64,000 bases of DNA from Bacteroidota bacterium (GTDB lineage Bacteria; Bacteroidota; Bacteroidia; Chitinophagales; Saprospiraceae). The stretch lies in NCBI GenBank assembly GCA_963169325.1, contig CAUJEY010000233.1, positions 20,747 through 84,746 of the forward strand, read 5' to 3'. This document shows, piece by piece, positions 42,690 through 51,320 of the stretch (the first letter of the stretch is position 1; each line of letters starts with the position of its first letter). Made by a program: the position numbers and the translations under genes. The notes under the pieces were generated by a model. That model searched no databases. It was not told the origin of the DNA and was given only the letters and a program-made list of their open reading frames with translations.

Positions 42690-44027
42690 TTACGCCATTG
42701 TCGCGGACTTCAACGCCTCCCGCAGCGTTTCCAGCACATAATCCACTTCATCCTTTGTGATCACCAGGGCGGGCTTTAGATTCAGAATATTACCCTGGAT
42801 CAATTTGAAGGAAATGCCCCGTGCCATACAAAATTGCATGACCCCTTGGGCCGGCGCCGTGGCGCGTTGCTTGCTGACGCGGTTCTCCACCAAATCGAGG
42901 CCGAGGTTAAGTCCCAGGCCGGTCACCTGCCCGACTGCTTCGAATTCGTTCTGCAATTCCAGGAGGCCTTTTTTAAAATAAGCGCCCAGTTCCGCCGTTT
43001 TTTCAACCAGGCGTTCGCTTTCCACGATATCGATGACGGCCCGGGCAACCGCGCAACAAAGCGGGTTTTTCTCATGGGTGAAGTGGCCGATCGACTTGTG
43101 CTCCAGGACGTTAAAATCGTCCCGGCCGATAATACCGGCAAAGGGCAGTATGCTTCCGCCAAAACCTTTCCCCACCACGAGGAGGTCCGGTACGATGTCG
43201 TAATGTTCGCAGGCAAACATTTTTCCCGTCCGGCCGAAAGCCGTATAAATTTCATCGAAGATCAACAGGATGCCATGCGCTTCACAGAGGGCTTTTACCT
43301 GTTGCCAGTAAAAAGCGGTAGGTACGGTGGAGTTGTAAAAAATGGGTTCGGTCACCAACGCGGCGATACCGGGGTTGTTTTCGATGGTGATGCGAACTTG
43401 CCGGAGGTATTCTTCGTCGATCTGTTGCGGATCGGTCCAACCCCAGGGATTCCGGTAATAATCGGGCATTTCGAGGTGCAGGGCGCCCGGCATCATGGGG
43501 CCCAGGCCATCTCTGAAATGCGGGTCGGCGCCGATGGAAACAGCCTGGAAACCCGCTCCATGGAAGGCGCCGTAGTAGGAAAGCGTTTTCCACCGTCCGG
43601 TGACGAGTTTGGCCATCATTACAGCCATTTCAACGGCTTCGGAGCCGCCCGGGCAAAACAGCACCCGGTTGAGGTCGCCGGGAGCAATTCGGGCCAGTTT
43701 TTCGGCTAATAACACCGCCGGCAAGTTGGTGAAACGCCTTGGGGCAAAGGATAAGGCCTGGTCCAACTGATCTCTTACCGCTTGCAATACCTTAGGATGC
43801 TGATAGCCGACGGTATGTACGCCGTTGCCGTGCAGGTCGAGGTAGCGCCGGCCTGCTCCGTCGTAGATATATGCGCCTTCAGCCCGTGTCACTACTTCAA
43901 AAACAGGGGTAGACAGGGTTTGGTGGAAAAAAGCCCGGCTGTCGCGCTCCAAAAGGTCGAGCGTATCTGGGGTCGACTGGAGTTCATCTTGCAGGGTGCG
44001 GATGTTTTCGCCTTGATTGACGGTCAT
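42690..44027 (-). CDS. Class III PLP-dependent aminotransferase family enzyme
   Basis: This 445-residue fold-type I PLP enzyme of aminotransferase class III starts from ATG 44027. It shows the PLP-phosphate site CPGGSEAVEMA, the metal-like LLIFDEIYTAFGRTGKMFA with the pyridine-N Asp, and VVGKGFGGSILPFAG with the Schiff-base Lys. The block GNGVHTVGYQHPKVL together with SFAPRRFTN recalls a subgroup that includes ammonia-lyases of aminophosphonates (PbfA-like), but I cannot confirm that; ordinary omega-aminotransferase is the alternative. No phosphonate genes are nearby. The longer frame to 44057 is rejected because the promoter-like GATCTTTG (44048-44055) would lie within it. It is divergent from the sigma-factor gene. 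Confidence 0.82.
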   Translation of the reverse strand: MTVNQGENIRTLQDELQSTPDTLDLLERDSRAFFHQTLSTPVFEVVTRAEGAYIYDGAGRRYLDLHGNGVHTVGYQHPKVLQAVRDQLDQALSFAPRRFTNLPAVLLAEKLARIAPGDLNRVLFCPGGSEAVEMAVMMAKLVTGRWKTLSYYGAFHGAGFQAVSIGADPHFRDGLGPMMPGALHLEMPDYYRNPWGWTDPQQIDEEYLRQVRITIENNPGIAALVTEPIFYNSTVPTAFYWQQVKALCEAHGILLIFDEIYTAFGRTGKMFACEHYDIVPDLLVVGKGFGGSILPFAGIIGRDDFNVLEHKSIGHFTHEKNPLCCAVARAVIDIVESERLVEKTAELGAYFKKGLLELQNEFEAVGQVTGLGLNLGLDLVENRVSKQRATAPAQGVMQFCMARGISFKLIQGNILNLKPALVITKDEVDYVLETLREALKSATMA

Positions 44028-44154
44028 GTTGTGCCTGGTTGGAAGCGCAAAGATCAAATACGGCGAACAGCGCGGTTGTTAAGTTTTTATAAAGCCGGAG
44101 CCCAAAATAAGGATTAAAAAATCCTTTCTACCTTACCCCTCAAATCTGTTTGTT

Positions 44155-44739
44155 TTGCAATCTCCACCGGTTCATAACGACGAGCTAATCGCCGCGCTTC
44201 GCGCCGGCAGCGTACAGGTAATAGACGACCTGTATACGCGCTACCGGGCCGATTTTTTCCGCTGGGCGGGCAGGCGGTTCAACGCCAACCGGCAAGACTT
44301 CGAAGACGCCTGGCAGGAAGCGGTGACGGCATTTTACACGCAGGTGATGTTCGGAAAATTGACTGCATTGCGGTACGATATCCGGGTTTGGTTGTTTGCC
44401 GTAGGGTACAAACGCCTGCTGAACAACAACCGGAAACTAAAACGTATCCTTTGGAAAGACAGCATCGACGACGTCCTTCGACGCGACGCTTCCTGGTTGG
44501 ATTACCAGGAAAATCAAATCCGGGAAGAAAAAAAGGAGTCCCTGCAAACGGCCATGAAAACGATGTCGGACCAGTGTCGGGAAATGCTGGTACAGCGGTA
44601 TTTTCAGGAAAAAAGCATTGAAGAAATACAAGAGGACTGGGAGCACAACAGCGCCAACACGACCAGCGCCACCCTCTCGCGTTGCCTCAAACGGCTAAAA
44701 GACCTGATTAAAACCGCCCGCACGGCAGCCATCAGATAA
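44155..44739 (+). CDS. ECF-type RNA polymerase sigma factor
   Basis: This protein of about 194 residues has sigma region 2 (LYTRYRADFFRWAGRRF ... DFEDAWQEAVTAFYTQV) and region 4 (MSDQCREMLVQRYFQEKSIE, then SATLSRCLKRLKDLI) joined by a short linker. It would direct RNA polymerase to a small regulon in response to a signal. The frame begins with TTG at 44155; no ATG occurs before region 2, so a TTG or other rare start must be used. The next two genes encode a membrane protein with an anti-sigma-like N-terminus and an exported TPR-CHAT protease, a layout suggesting a signal-transduction unit. No Zn-binding anti-sigma motif is present in the neighbour, as is usual in Bacteroidota. Confidence 0.86.
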   Translation: MQSPPVHNDELIAALRAGSVQVIDDLYTRYRADFFRWAGRRFNANRQDFEDAWQEAVTAFYTQVMFGKLTALRYDIRVWLFAVGYKRLLNNNRKLKRILWKDSIDDVLRRDASWLDYQENQIREEKKESLQTAMKTMSDQCREMLVQRYFQEKSIEEIQEDWEHNSANTTSATLSRCLKRLKDLIKTARTAAIR

Positions 44740-44756
44740 GCGCCTGGAAGAACCTC

Positions 44757-44830
44757 AAACTTCATCCCGAAACCTCGGGACAAACTTCAAACTTCAAACT
44801 TCGAACTTCGAACTTCAAACTTCAAACTCG
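44757..44830. repeat. CAAACTT 7-bp word array between sigma and anti-sigma genes
   Basis: About seven head-to-tail copies of CAAACTT/CGAACTT with period 7, interrupted by a small stem (TCCCGA AACC TCGGGA). There is no inverted partner. It fills most of the 97-nt spacer between the two genes and ends just before the start codon at 44837. Confidence 0.75.
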
Positions 44831-44836
44831 CAGGGC

Positions 44837-45697
44837 ATGGAAGAACAGGACGACAAACTCATCGAGCGATATTATCTCCATGACCTCAGCGAGGCCGAGA
44901 TGGTTGATTTTCAGCGCCGGTTGAAAGAGGACGAGGCGTTCTGGGAAGCCGTTCACCTGCACGCCGATGCCCTGGAGGCTATCCGGCTGGAGGGTATCGC
45001 TTTGTTACGGAAACGGCTGACGGCAAAGGGGCGGGCACTGGATGCGCAAAACCCGGGAAAAACCGGCCGCAAATGGTTGTGGATATTGCCGGTGCTGCTG
45101 CTTTGCGCTTTTGGCGTTTGGCTGCTGATGCGCATATCGCGGGATAACAATGCAGACGTGCCCCCCCCGGTGCAAAATACCCTGCCGGAAATACCTGCCG
45201 TCACGCCGCCACCGGTATCCCCGCCGGAAAACCAAGCGCGGGAGCAACTGCAGCAGGCCGTGCCGAACGGGCGGCAGGTTTTCGCCGCCTGGTTCCGGCC
45301 CTACCGCGACGAATCGCTGGAGCCTTCCGTGCGGGGAAACGAAGCGCCTTCTCCTTCCGGGCGTTTTCAACAATTGTATTGGGACGGCGACTACCGCGCG
45401 GCGCTGGCGGCGTTCGACTCCCTGAGCAATTATGCCCAAAAGAATGACAACCTGTTATTTCTAAAAGCCAACTGCCTGCTCGACGCCGGAAGCGGCAATG
45501 AAGCCGCCGACCTGCTGGAAAATATCATCCGGAACGGGCGTTCCCGCTTCACCGCCCAGGCGCCCTGGTATCTGGCGTTAAGCCGGCTGCAAACCGGCCG
45601 CCGGAAGGAGGCAGTAGCCTTGTTGCGCCGGATTGCCGCCGACCCTGACTCGCCCCGGCGGGCTGATGCGCGGAGCGTGTTGCGGGATATGAAGTGA
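44837..45697 (+). CDS. Single-pass membrane protein, anti-sigma-like with periplasmic TPR
   Basis: This 286-residue protein sits directly between the sigma-factor and CHAT genes. Residues 1-75 are cytoplasmic and start DDKLIERYYLHDLSEAEM, the pattern (I.RY..hdLS..E...F...L..D) of Bacteroidota anti-sigma N-domains. One membrane helix covers about 80-100 (WLWILPVLLLCAFGVWLLMR). A Pro-rich spacer (residues 108-135) and a TPR-like domain (about 175-286, LFLKANCLLDAGSGNEAADL) would be in the periplasm. This architecture fits a signal receiver that holds the sigma factor until the outer part is altered. Evidence for sigma binding is by pattern and position only. The start ATG has no ribosome-binding site and follows a 7-bp word array. 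Confidence 0.75.
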   Translation: MEEQDDKLIERYYLHDLSEAEMVDFQRRLKEDEAFWEAVHLHADALEAIRLEGIALLRKRLTAKGRALDAQNPGKTGRKWLWILPVLLLCAFGVWLLMRISRDNNADVPPPVQNTLPEIPAVTPPPVSPPENQAREQLQQAVPNGRQVFAAWFRPYRDESLEPSVRGNEAPSPSGRFQQLYWDGDYRAALAAFDSLSNYAQKNDNLLFLKANCLLDAGSGNEAADLLENIIRNGRSRFTAQAPWYLALSRLQTGRRKEAVALLRRIAADPDSPRRADARSVLRDMK

Positions 45698-45724
45698 TTG
45701 TTTTACAAAACCTATATAAATGCC

Positions 45725-48439
45725 ATGAAAAAGACCATTTGCGTTTTCTGTTTTTTATTCTTTGTTTTTTCCGGTTTTGGGCAGGCGGTGGATACAGCGG
45801 CGGTGGTGCGGGAGGTGGATAGTTTGATGCAGTTGGCGAGTAGGTTCGCCGAAGAAGGGGCCTTTGACCAAGCACTGGAAATCAATAGTATCGTTGAAAA
45901 AATAACAATTGATAAAATAGGAAAACAAACGGCATCCTATGCCGGTGTCTGTTTCAATTATGGCTGGATTTTTCAGTCGAAAGGCAATTACCCGGAGGCG
46001 GAAAGATGGTACGCCCAATCCTGCAATATCCGGGAAAACGTACTAGGTAAGGAGCACCGCGACTACGCTTCCAGCTTGCATCAACTGGGGGCCATGTACT
46101 ACCTCAATGGGAACAACTATGACAATGCAGAGCGGTGCTACCTCCAGGCCAAAGGCATCCGGGAAAAAATACTTGGGAAGGATGATTTAGATTATGCGAC
46201 AACGGTAAATGCTTTAGGAAATTTATATTTCTACTCCGGCAATCTAACGTTAGCCGAAGCGCATTACCGCGAAGCCATGCTGATCAGAGAAAAAAAGTTA
46301 GGCAAAGAAAACATTATTTACAGCGGAAGTCTGAATAATCTGGGTATGGTGAGCTTTACCTTGGGTAGGTATGAGGAAGCGGAATTCTATTACAAGGCAA
46401 ATATTTCTATAATTGCGAAAACCAAGGGAAAAAATACAGTTAGGTATGCCGGCGGTATTTTTAACTTATCCGGGGTTTATCGCGCGAAGAGGGATTATAA
46501 TACGGCTGAACAATTATTGCTGCAATGCAATTCCATTCTGGACACCTTGTGCGAATCTGAAATAAATTATTTGTCCTGCATGGCAGCGCTGGGCTCATTA
46601 TATTTTGAAACTGGTAGGTTCGACTTGTCCGAAAAATATCACCTCAAAGCAAAATCCTTACGCGGAAAAGTTCTGGGTAAAGAGCATCTTTCTTATGAAA
46701 TGAGTCTTGCCGACCTGTCCGAATTATACTGGAAAATGGGCAGACATGACGCCGCCGCAGTACATTTTGCAGAAACCGCAGCCCGGCAAAGGGCGCATCT
46801 TGCCAAGGCTGCCCTGCACTTTTCAGAAAGGGAAGTTGCTTCATTCCTGTCAACGTTCAGCGGTGAAATTGACCAACTGTATTCCTTTGCCGCGGCACAT
46901 TCCGGCAATTATCACTCTATTGCGGAAGAATGTTTTAACAATGCGCTTTTCCACCGGGGTTTTTTGCTCAATACGGCATTCCTTATACGAAATGTATCCG
47001 AACCGAAATTAACCGAAAAACTCAACCGGCTCAAGTCTTGTCAACGTATGCTGTCCGCCGAATATTCAAAACCTGATGCTGAGCTGGATAGCGCCCTGGT
47101 GTCCGACTTGGAAGGTCAGGCTAACGCTATAGAAAAAGACCTTACCAACACCGTAGCCGGTTATGGTGAATTTGTCCGGCAAATACACTGGCAGGAGGTG
47201 AAGGCGGCACTCCGGCCCGGTGAAGCGGTTATCGAATTTGTACACTTCAATTACTATAAGCCCGAACCTACCGACAGCGTCTTGTATGCCGCGTTGTTGC
47301 TTGCCCCGGGAATGGAGCATCCGCTGTTCCTGCCTTTATTTGAAGAAAAGTCACTCGAAGCCCTATTGCCTTCCCTCGGTCAGGCACAGTTTGAATACGT
47401 CAACCAGTTGTACCATGACGAGGCCCTGGTTAAACTCATCTGGTCGTCGCTTATGCCCCACCTGAATGGTATTAAAACGTTGTATTTCTCTACCACCGGT
47501 TTACTGCACCGCTTAAACCTTGCCGCTTTGCCTCTGGGGGAACATTTACGACTTTCCGATCGATTCGACCTCGTGGCCTTGGGGAGTAGTCGCCAATTGG
47601 TGGCAACTCAGGTTCAACCGCCGGCCCATACTCCAGCCGTCGTATTCGGGGCCATCCAATACGAAATGGATAGCAGCTCAATTACATCTTCCATTGATTA
47701 TGTATGTCCCGGCAACAATCGCGGCCTATCCTTCAATCAAACCGATTCCACCCTTCGCGGCGACACCTGGAATTACCTGAAATGGTCGGAAAAAGAAGTG
47801 GAAAACGTCCGTGCGGCGCTGAGTGGGGCAGGCGTAGACGCCCGGATCATAAAAGGCCGGCAAGCCACGGAAGAATCCTTTAAACAAATCGGACAGGGCG
47901 GCCCATCACCCCGAATCCTGCATATATCCACACACGGCTATTTCTTCCCCGACCCGGAGAACATTCCGCATTCCGCATTCCGCACTCCGCAATCGGAAGA
48001 GCCCGTGTTTAAATTATCCGACCACCCCATGATTCGCTCCGGCCTCATCCTCGCCGGCGCCAACCATGCCTGGAAAACCGGCAGCCCCCTGGGCAATCGC
48101 GAAGACGGCATCCTTACTGCTTACGAAATCAGCCAGATGGACCTGCGCAACACCGAACTCGTCGTGCTGTCCGCCTGCGAAACCGGCCTGGGGCACATCG
48201 AAGGCAACGAAGGCGTATACGGCCTGCAACGGGCGTTCAAAATCGCCGGGGCCAAAACGCTCGTGATGTCGCTGTGGCAGGTACCCGACTACCAGACGCA
48301 GGAACTGATGACGGTTTTTTATCAAAAATGGCTGTTGGGAAAATTGCCCGTGCGCCAGGCCCTGCAGGCTGCGCAAAAAGAGATGCGGGACAAGGGGTAT
48401 GAGCCGTACTACTGGGCGGGGTTTGTGGTGGTGGAGTAA
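45725..48439 (+). CDS. Exported TPR-CHAT caspase-like protease
   Basis: This 904-residue protein has a signal peptide (MKKTICVFCFLFFVFSGFGQ), so the start is ATG 45725 and the product goes to the periplasm. Residues of about 55-330 are kinesin-light-chain-type TPRs of 42 residues (AERWYAQSCNIRENVLGKEH, AERCYLQAKGIREKILGKDD and so on). The C-terminal third is a CHAT domain with the catalytic dyad His737 (ILHISTHGYF) and Cys818 (LVVLSACETGLG), then the usual GANHAWKTG and AGFVVVE ends. TPR-CHAT proteins include the Csx29 protease of type III-E CRISPR, whose target Csx30 inhibits an ECF sigma factor. The exported location beside an anti-sigma-like membrane protein suggests an analogous release mechanism. 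A 7-bp repeat (47963-47996) lies inside the CHAT coding region. Confidence 0.88.
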   Translation: MKKTICVFCFLFFVFSGFGQAVDTAAVVREVDSLMQLASRFAEEGAFDQALEINSIVEKITIDKIGKQTASYAGVCFNYGWIFQSKGNYPEAERWYAQSCNIRENVLGKEHRDYASSLHQLGAMYYLNGNNYDNAERCYLQAKGIREKILGKDDLDYATTVNALGNLYFYSGNLTLAEAHYREAMLIREKKLGKENIIYSGSLNNLGMVSFTLGRYEEAEFYYKANISIIAKTKGKNTVRYAGGIFNLSGVYRAKRDYNTAEQLLLQCNSILDTLCESEINYLSCMAALGSLYFETGRFDLSEKYHLKAKSLRGKVLGKEHLSYEMSLADLSELYWKMGRHDAAAVHFAETAARQRAHLAKAALHFSEREVASFLSTFSGEIDQLYSFAAAHSGNYHSIAEECFNNALFHRGFLLNTAFLIRNVSEPKLTEKLNRLKSCQRMLSAEYSKPDAELDSALVSDLEGQANAIEKDLTNTVAGYGEFVRQIHWQEVKAALRPGEAVIEFVHFNYYKPEPTDSVLYAALLLAPGMEHPLFLPLFEEKSLEALLPSLGQAQFEYVNQLYHDEALVKLIWSSLMPHLNGIKTLYFSTTGLLHRLNLAALPLGEHLRLSDRFDLVALGSSRQLVATQVQPPAHTPAVVFGAIQYEMDSSSITSSIDYVCPGNNRGLSFNQTDSTLRGDTWNYLKWSEKEVENVRAALSGAGVDARIIKGRQATEESFKQIGQGGPSPRILHISTHGYFFPDPENIPHSAFRTPQSEEPVFKLSDHPMIRSGLILAGANHAWKTGSPLGNREDGILTAYEISQMDLRNTELVVLSACETGLGHIEGNEGVYGLQRAFKIAGAKTLVMSLWQVPDYQTQELMTVFYQKWLLGKLPVRQALQAAQKEMRDKGYEPYYWAGFVVVE
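47963..47996 (+). repeat. CATTCCG 7-bp word array inside CHAT coding region
   Basis: ATTCCGC occurs in near-tandem with period 7 (about four units, the last degenerate), encoding the loop residues IPHSAFRTPQS between the catalytic His segment and EEPVFKLSDHP. It keeps the frame because 21 bp equals three words. Confidence 0.6.
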
Positions 48440-48573
48440 TCTGTAAGTTTTGAGTTTTGAGTTTTGAGTTTTGAGTTGTATTGCTGGTTAAAACTATTAG
48501 ACTTGCGGCAAGTTGTTTATCAACCAATTATGATAAAAATCAAATTTTTTTTGGAATTGCTTAACCACATATT

Positions 48574-48806
48574 CCCCGTTGACTTCCGACGCTGGCAGGT
48601 CTTCGACCATACTACTGGACATTTTTTAACACATAGGCACATAGGACACATAGTTTTTTGATTCTCAAAGGTTTAAAATCTATGTGATCTATGTTTGTAT
48701 GTGTTAAGATTAAAAATGTCCAGTAGTGTGGTCTTCGACACTGCCAGGTCGTTAGCGTGCTGACCTGGCAGTGTCGAAGACCTGCCAGCGTCGGAAGCCA
48801 ACGGGG
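48574..48806. repeat. 45-bp-arm palindrome interrupted by a small mobile element
   Basis: With the inserted element (48608-48730) and one copy of its target duplication removed, the left arm (48574-48607 plus 48740-48750) pairs with the right arm (48762-48806) over 45 bases with one mismatch around the loop GTTAGCGTGCT. The arms begin CCCCGTTG and contain CTTCCGACGCTGGCAGGTC. The original function was probably termination after the CHAT gene. Confidence 0.85.
48608..48730. mobile_element. Miniature inverted-repeat element (ACTACTGGACA family), copy 1
   Basis: A 123-bp element with terminal inverted repeats (CATACTACTGGACATTTTT at the left, its complement with one mismatch at the right). It is flanked on both sides by GTCTTCGAC (48599-48607 and 48731-48739), a perfect 9-bp target duplication. 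It carries no coding capacity; the interior has CACATAGG words. A nearly identical copy in reverse orientation lies at 53832-53957. A 9-bp duplication is typical of IS4- and IS1-type transposases, none of which is present in this window. Confidence 0.85.
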
Positions 48807-49024
48807 AGTTAATAGTTAAAATATTGAAAGTCAAAGCGCTGCAAGTTTATTGATGATGGCGTCTGGATGTCATCGTTGCCTGTAATCAGAAATTATTATG
48901 ATTATTTCTGAATATGAATCAGGTTTTACCATTGATTTTATTTGAAAAACGGTTCGGGAGGAGCGGTCGCCTGAAATTTTTGTCAACCGCCTGTTAAGAT
49001 GTTGCCATTTGCCGGTACTACGGT

Positions 49025-49056
49025 TTGCGGCTAACCAATCCCTGCCAAAATGTTTG
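49025..49056 (+). promoter_or_regulatory. -33/-7 promoter of propeller protein gene
   Basis: TTG at 49025-49027, a 21-nt spacer, then AATGTTTG at 49049-49056 (seven of eight matches to TAnnTTTG). The start codon at 49086 lies 30 nt downstream. Confidence 0.45.
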
Positions 49057-49085
49057 TTATTTACAGTAAACACACTCTTCCAACT

Positions 49086-51302
49086 ATGCGAACATCGTTA
49101 TGCATTCTTTTCTTTTCCCTGGCTTTCATCAGGCTGGCTGCTCAAAATGATTCCTGGACCTACTTCGCCGCTCCGCCCGGCGTAAACAGCCTGGCAGCCA
49201 GGGGCAACACCATCCTTGCCGGAACGAACGGCGCCGGCATCGTGCGTTTCGACACGTCGGGCAATCGCATTTTTGTCAACACAGCCAACTCAGCCCTGCC
49301 ATCCGACAGCATTACCCAACTCGCCATCGATGCCGAAGGAACCTGGTGGATGCAACAACCCGGCGGCATCAGCCGCTTCGACGGTGCCAACCAACAAACC
49401 TGGAGTTTGGCACAAACAGGGTTGCCTGCCAACGCGGTTATTCGCGCCCTGAAAGCAGCCCTCGACAGCAGCTTGTACGTGGCCACCGACAACGGTGTAG
49501 CCACCTTTAAAGGCGGCGTTTGGTCGGGGCTTAATACGACCAATTCAGGTTTGCCGACCAACAACGTTTGGGATGTGGCTTTCGGCCCCGACGGGAAGGT
49601 GTACTATGCCACCACCGGCAACGGGGTCGTGGTTCAGGACGGCGTAAACTGGACGTCTTATACCTCCGCCAATACCGGTGTAACCAACCTGAATAACGTT
49701 TTTTCAGTAGCTGTAACAACGGAAGGCGTCCTGTGGGCTATCGGCGGGCTTAACTCCAATGCTCTGATCCGGCTCGCAAAATTGGAGGCCGGCGCCTGGA
49801 CGGCCTACACCGCTGTCAGCATCGGCATCGGCACACCGGCGCCGCCGTTGCGGAAAGTGGTGGCGGGCAGTGCCGGTGATCTCCTTTTGACCACTACCTC
49901 AACCGTTTCCATATTGCAGCAGGGCGTATGGGCGCACTATAATCGTGATGAAATTGGTTGCTCTCCCGATGGATCGATAGCGCCCGCGGAAGACGCCGCG
50001 GGCCGACTCTGGGTACCTACCTCCTGCGACCTGGCCCGATTCGATGGCCAGGCCTGGAGCCAGCAGTACACCGACCTGCCCGGAACACCGGGCGGTATCA
50101 TGTACGACGGCATTGCCGAAGGCGCCGACGGCAGTATATGGCTCGGCGCCGAGTTCGGGCGGTATATTGCGCGCCTGACAACGACCGATACCTGGGAACG
50201 ACATTTCCCTGTTGACCACGGCGCCTCGTCCAACGACGTGTATAGCGTGCAAGCTGATTCCGATGGCGCTATGTGGTTTGGTCTGGACAGCGCCCGGATT
50301 TTGCGCTATTCGGACGGCGAATGGACCCTTTTCGATACCTGCGCCACCCATTTTCCCGGCCATTTTGTACTGACTTCGGCCGGTGCGCCTAACGGCGACC
50401 GGTGGTTTTCGTTCCACAGGACGTCGAGTCCTGCCTCCTCCGGCCTGGCGCGCTACAGTGCCGATGGACAATGGCAGTTTTTTACGCCGGCCAATTCACC
50501 CATGCCCCTTGCCTACACCAGGAAAATACTCATCGAGGCGAACGGCACCGCCTGGTTTACCACAGCCATCGGCAATAAAGGAATATTCCGATACAACGGC
50601 GCCACGTGGGACTCCATCACCGTGAACAATTCGGGCTTGCCCAGCAACCGGGTCAGTTTCCTGGCGCAAGCGCCCGACGGCGCCATCTGGGCCGCCACCA
50701 ACGCCGGTCTGGCCCGCTACGACGGTCAGAACTGGACGGTGCTCACCAGCACCAATTCCGGCCTGCCTTCGAACCTCGTGGCCCGGGTCGCCTTCGACCA
50801 GGCCGGCGGCATGTACGTGGGCTATGCGCCCGAGACGTCCGGTGCGCCCGGGGCCCGGGTGGCCGTGTTGCGCGGCGGCGTGTGGACCAAACTGATCCCG
50901 CCCAACTGGACGAATTCCCTACAGGACGAGCCGGACGCCTTTTTCGTGGACAGCCAAAACCGGTTTTGGTTTGCCAAATTGGTGGATAACTTCGGCGGGG
51001 TGTACCGGTATGATCCAATGCTGGTGCATACCGGAGAGCCGGCCGCACAACCGGCCCGTTTTTCCGTTTCCCCAAATCCAACTACCGGACGCATCAGCCT
51101 CAGCCTGCACCATGCGCAAACAGGGGACGCCCGGCTACAGGTCTGCAACTCCCTGGGGCAGCCAGTGTATAACCGGACCATTCCGCCGGAATCTGCCGGA
51201 ACATCTGTTGAGGTGGATTTAAGCCGTTTGCCTGCCGGGGTGTATTGGGTAAGTGTGTATCAGGCGGGTGGATTTTCGACGGTACGGGTGGTGAAGGAGT
51301 AG
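49086..51302 (+). CDS. Secreted two-component-regulator-like propeller protein with type IX sorting domain
   Basis: This 738-residue exported protein has a signal peptide (MRTSLCILFFSLAFIRLAAQ), which sets the start at ATG 49086 rather than 49050. The body is a chain of propeller repeats of the regulator-propeller type: SDSITQLAIDAEGTWWMQQP, PTNNVWDVAFGPDGKVYYAT, SNRVSFLAQAPDGAIWAATN and others, about ten units, forming one or two seven-bladed discs. It ends in a type IX sorting domain (ARFSVSPNPTTGRISLSL ... AGVYWVSVYQ). There is no kinase part, so it is a surface or released protein rather than a sensor. It is followed by a 49-bp-arm palindrome shared with the next, convergent gene. Confidence 0.87.
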   Translation: MRTSLCILFFSLAFIRLAAQNDSWTYFAAPPGVNSLAARGNTILAGTNGAGIVRFDTSGNRIFVNTANSALPSDSITQLAIDAEGTWWMQQPGGISRFDGANQQTWSLAQTGLPANAVIRALKAALDSSLYVATDNGVATFKGGVWSGLNTTNSGLPTNNVWDVAFGPDGKVYYATTGNGVVVQDGVNWTSYTSANTGVTNLNNVFSVAVTTEGVLWAIGGLNSNALIRLAKLEAGAWTAYTAVSIGIGTPAPPLRKVVAGSAGDLLLTTTSTVSILQQGVWAHYNRDEIGCSPDGSIAPAEDAAGRLWVPTSCDLARFDGQAWSQQYTDLPGTPGGIMYDGIAEGADGSIWLGAEFGRYIARLTTTDTWERHFPVDHGASSNDVYSVQADSDGAMWFGLDSARILRYSDGEWTLFDTCATHFPGHFVLTSAGAPNGDRWFSFHRTSSPASSGLARYSADGQWQFFTPANSPMPLAYTRKILIEANGTAWFTTAIGNKGIFRYNGATWDSITVNNSGLPSNRVSFLAQAPDGAIWAATNAGLARYDGQNWTVLTSTNSGLPSNLVARVAFDQAGGMYVGYAPETSGAPGARVAVLRGGVWTKLIPPNWTNSLQDEPDAFFVDSQNRFWFAKLVDNFGGVYRYDPMLVHTGEPAAQPARFSVSPNPTTGRISLSLHHAQTGDARLQVCNSLGQPVYNRTIPPESAGTSVEVDLSRLPAGVYWVSVYQAGGFSTVRVVKE

Positions 51303-51320
51303 GGGCGTGTAAATTTTTTT

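Larger units (their letters stand above)
48440..49085. other. 646-nt intergenic region with nested palindromes
   Basis: No convincing gene lies here. From left to right it holds a GAGTTTT 7-bp word array (48445-48476, four to five units, no inverted partner), an A/T-rich stretch, the nested palindrome and mobile element (48574-48806), about 200 nt of unremarkable sequence, and the promoter of the propeller protein gene at 49025-49056. Confidence 0.7.

Noticed and set aside
48464..49073. Two frames of 65 and 67 residues in the 48.5-49.1 kb gap
   Set aside because: The first crosses the palindrome insertion boundary and the second lies over the propeller promoter; neither has a signal or domain.
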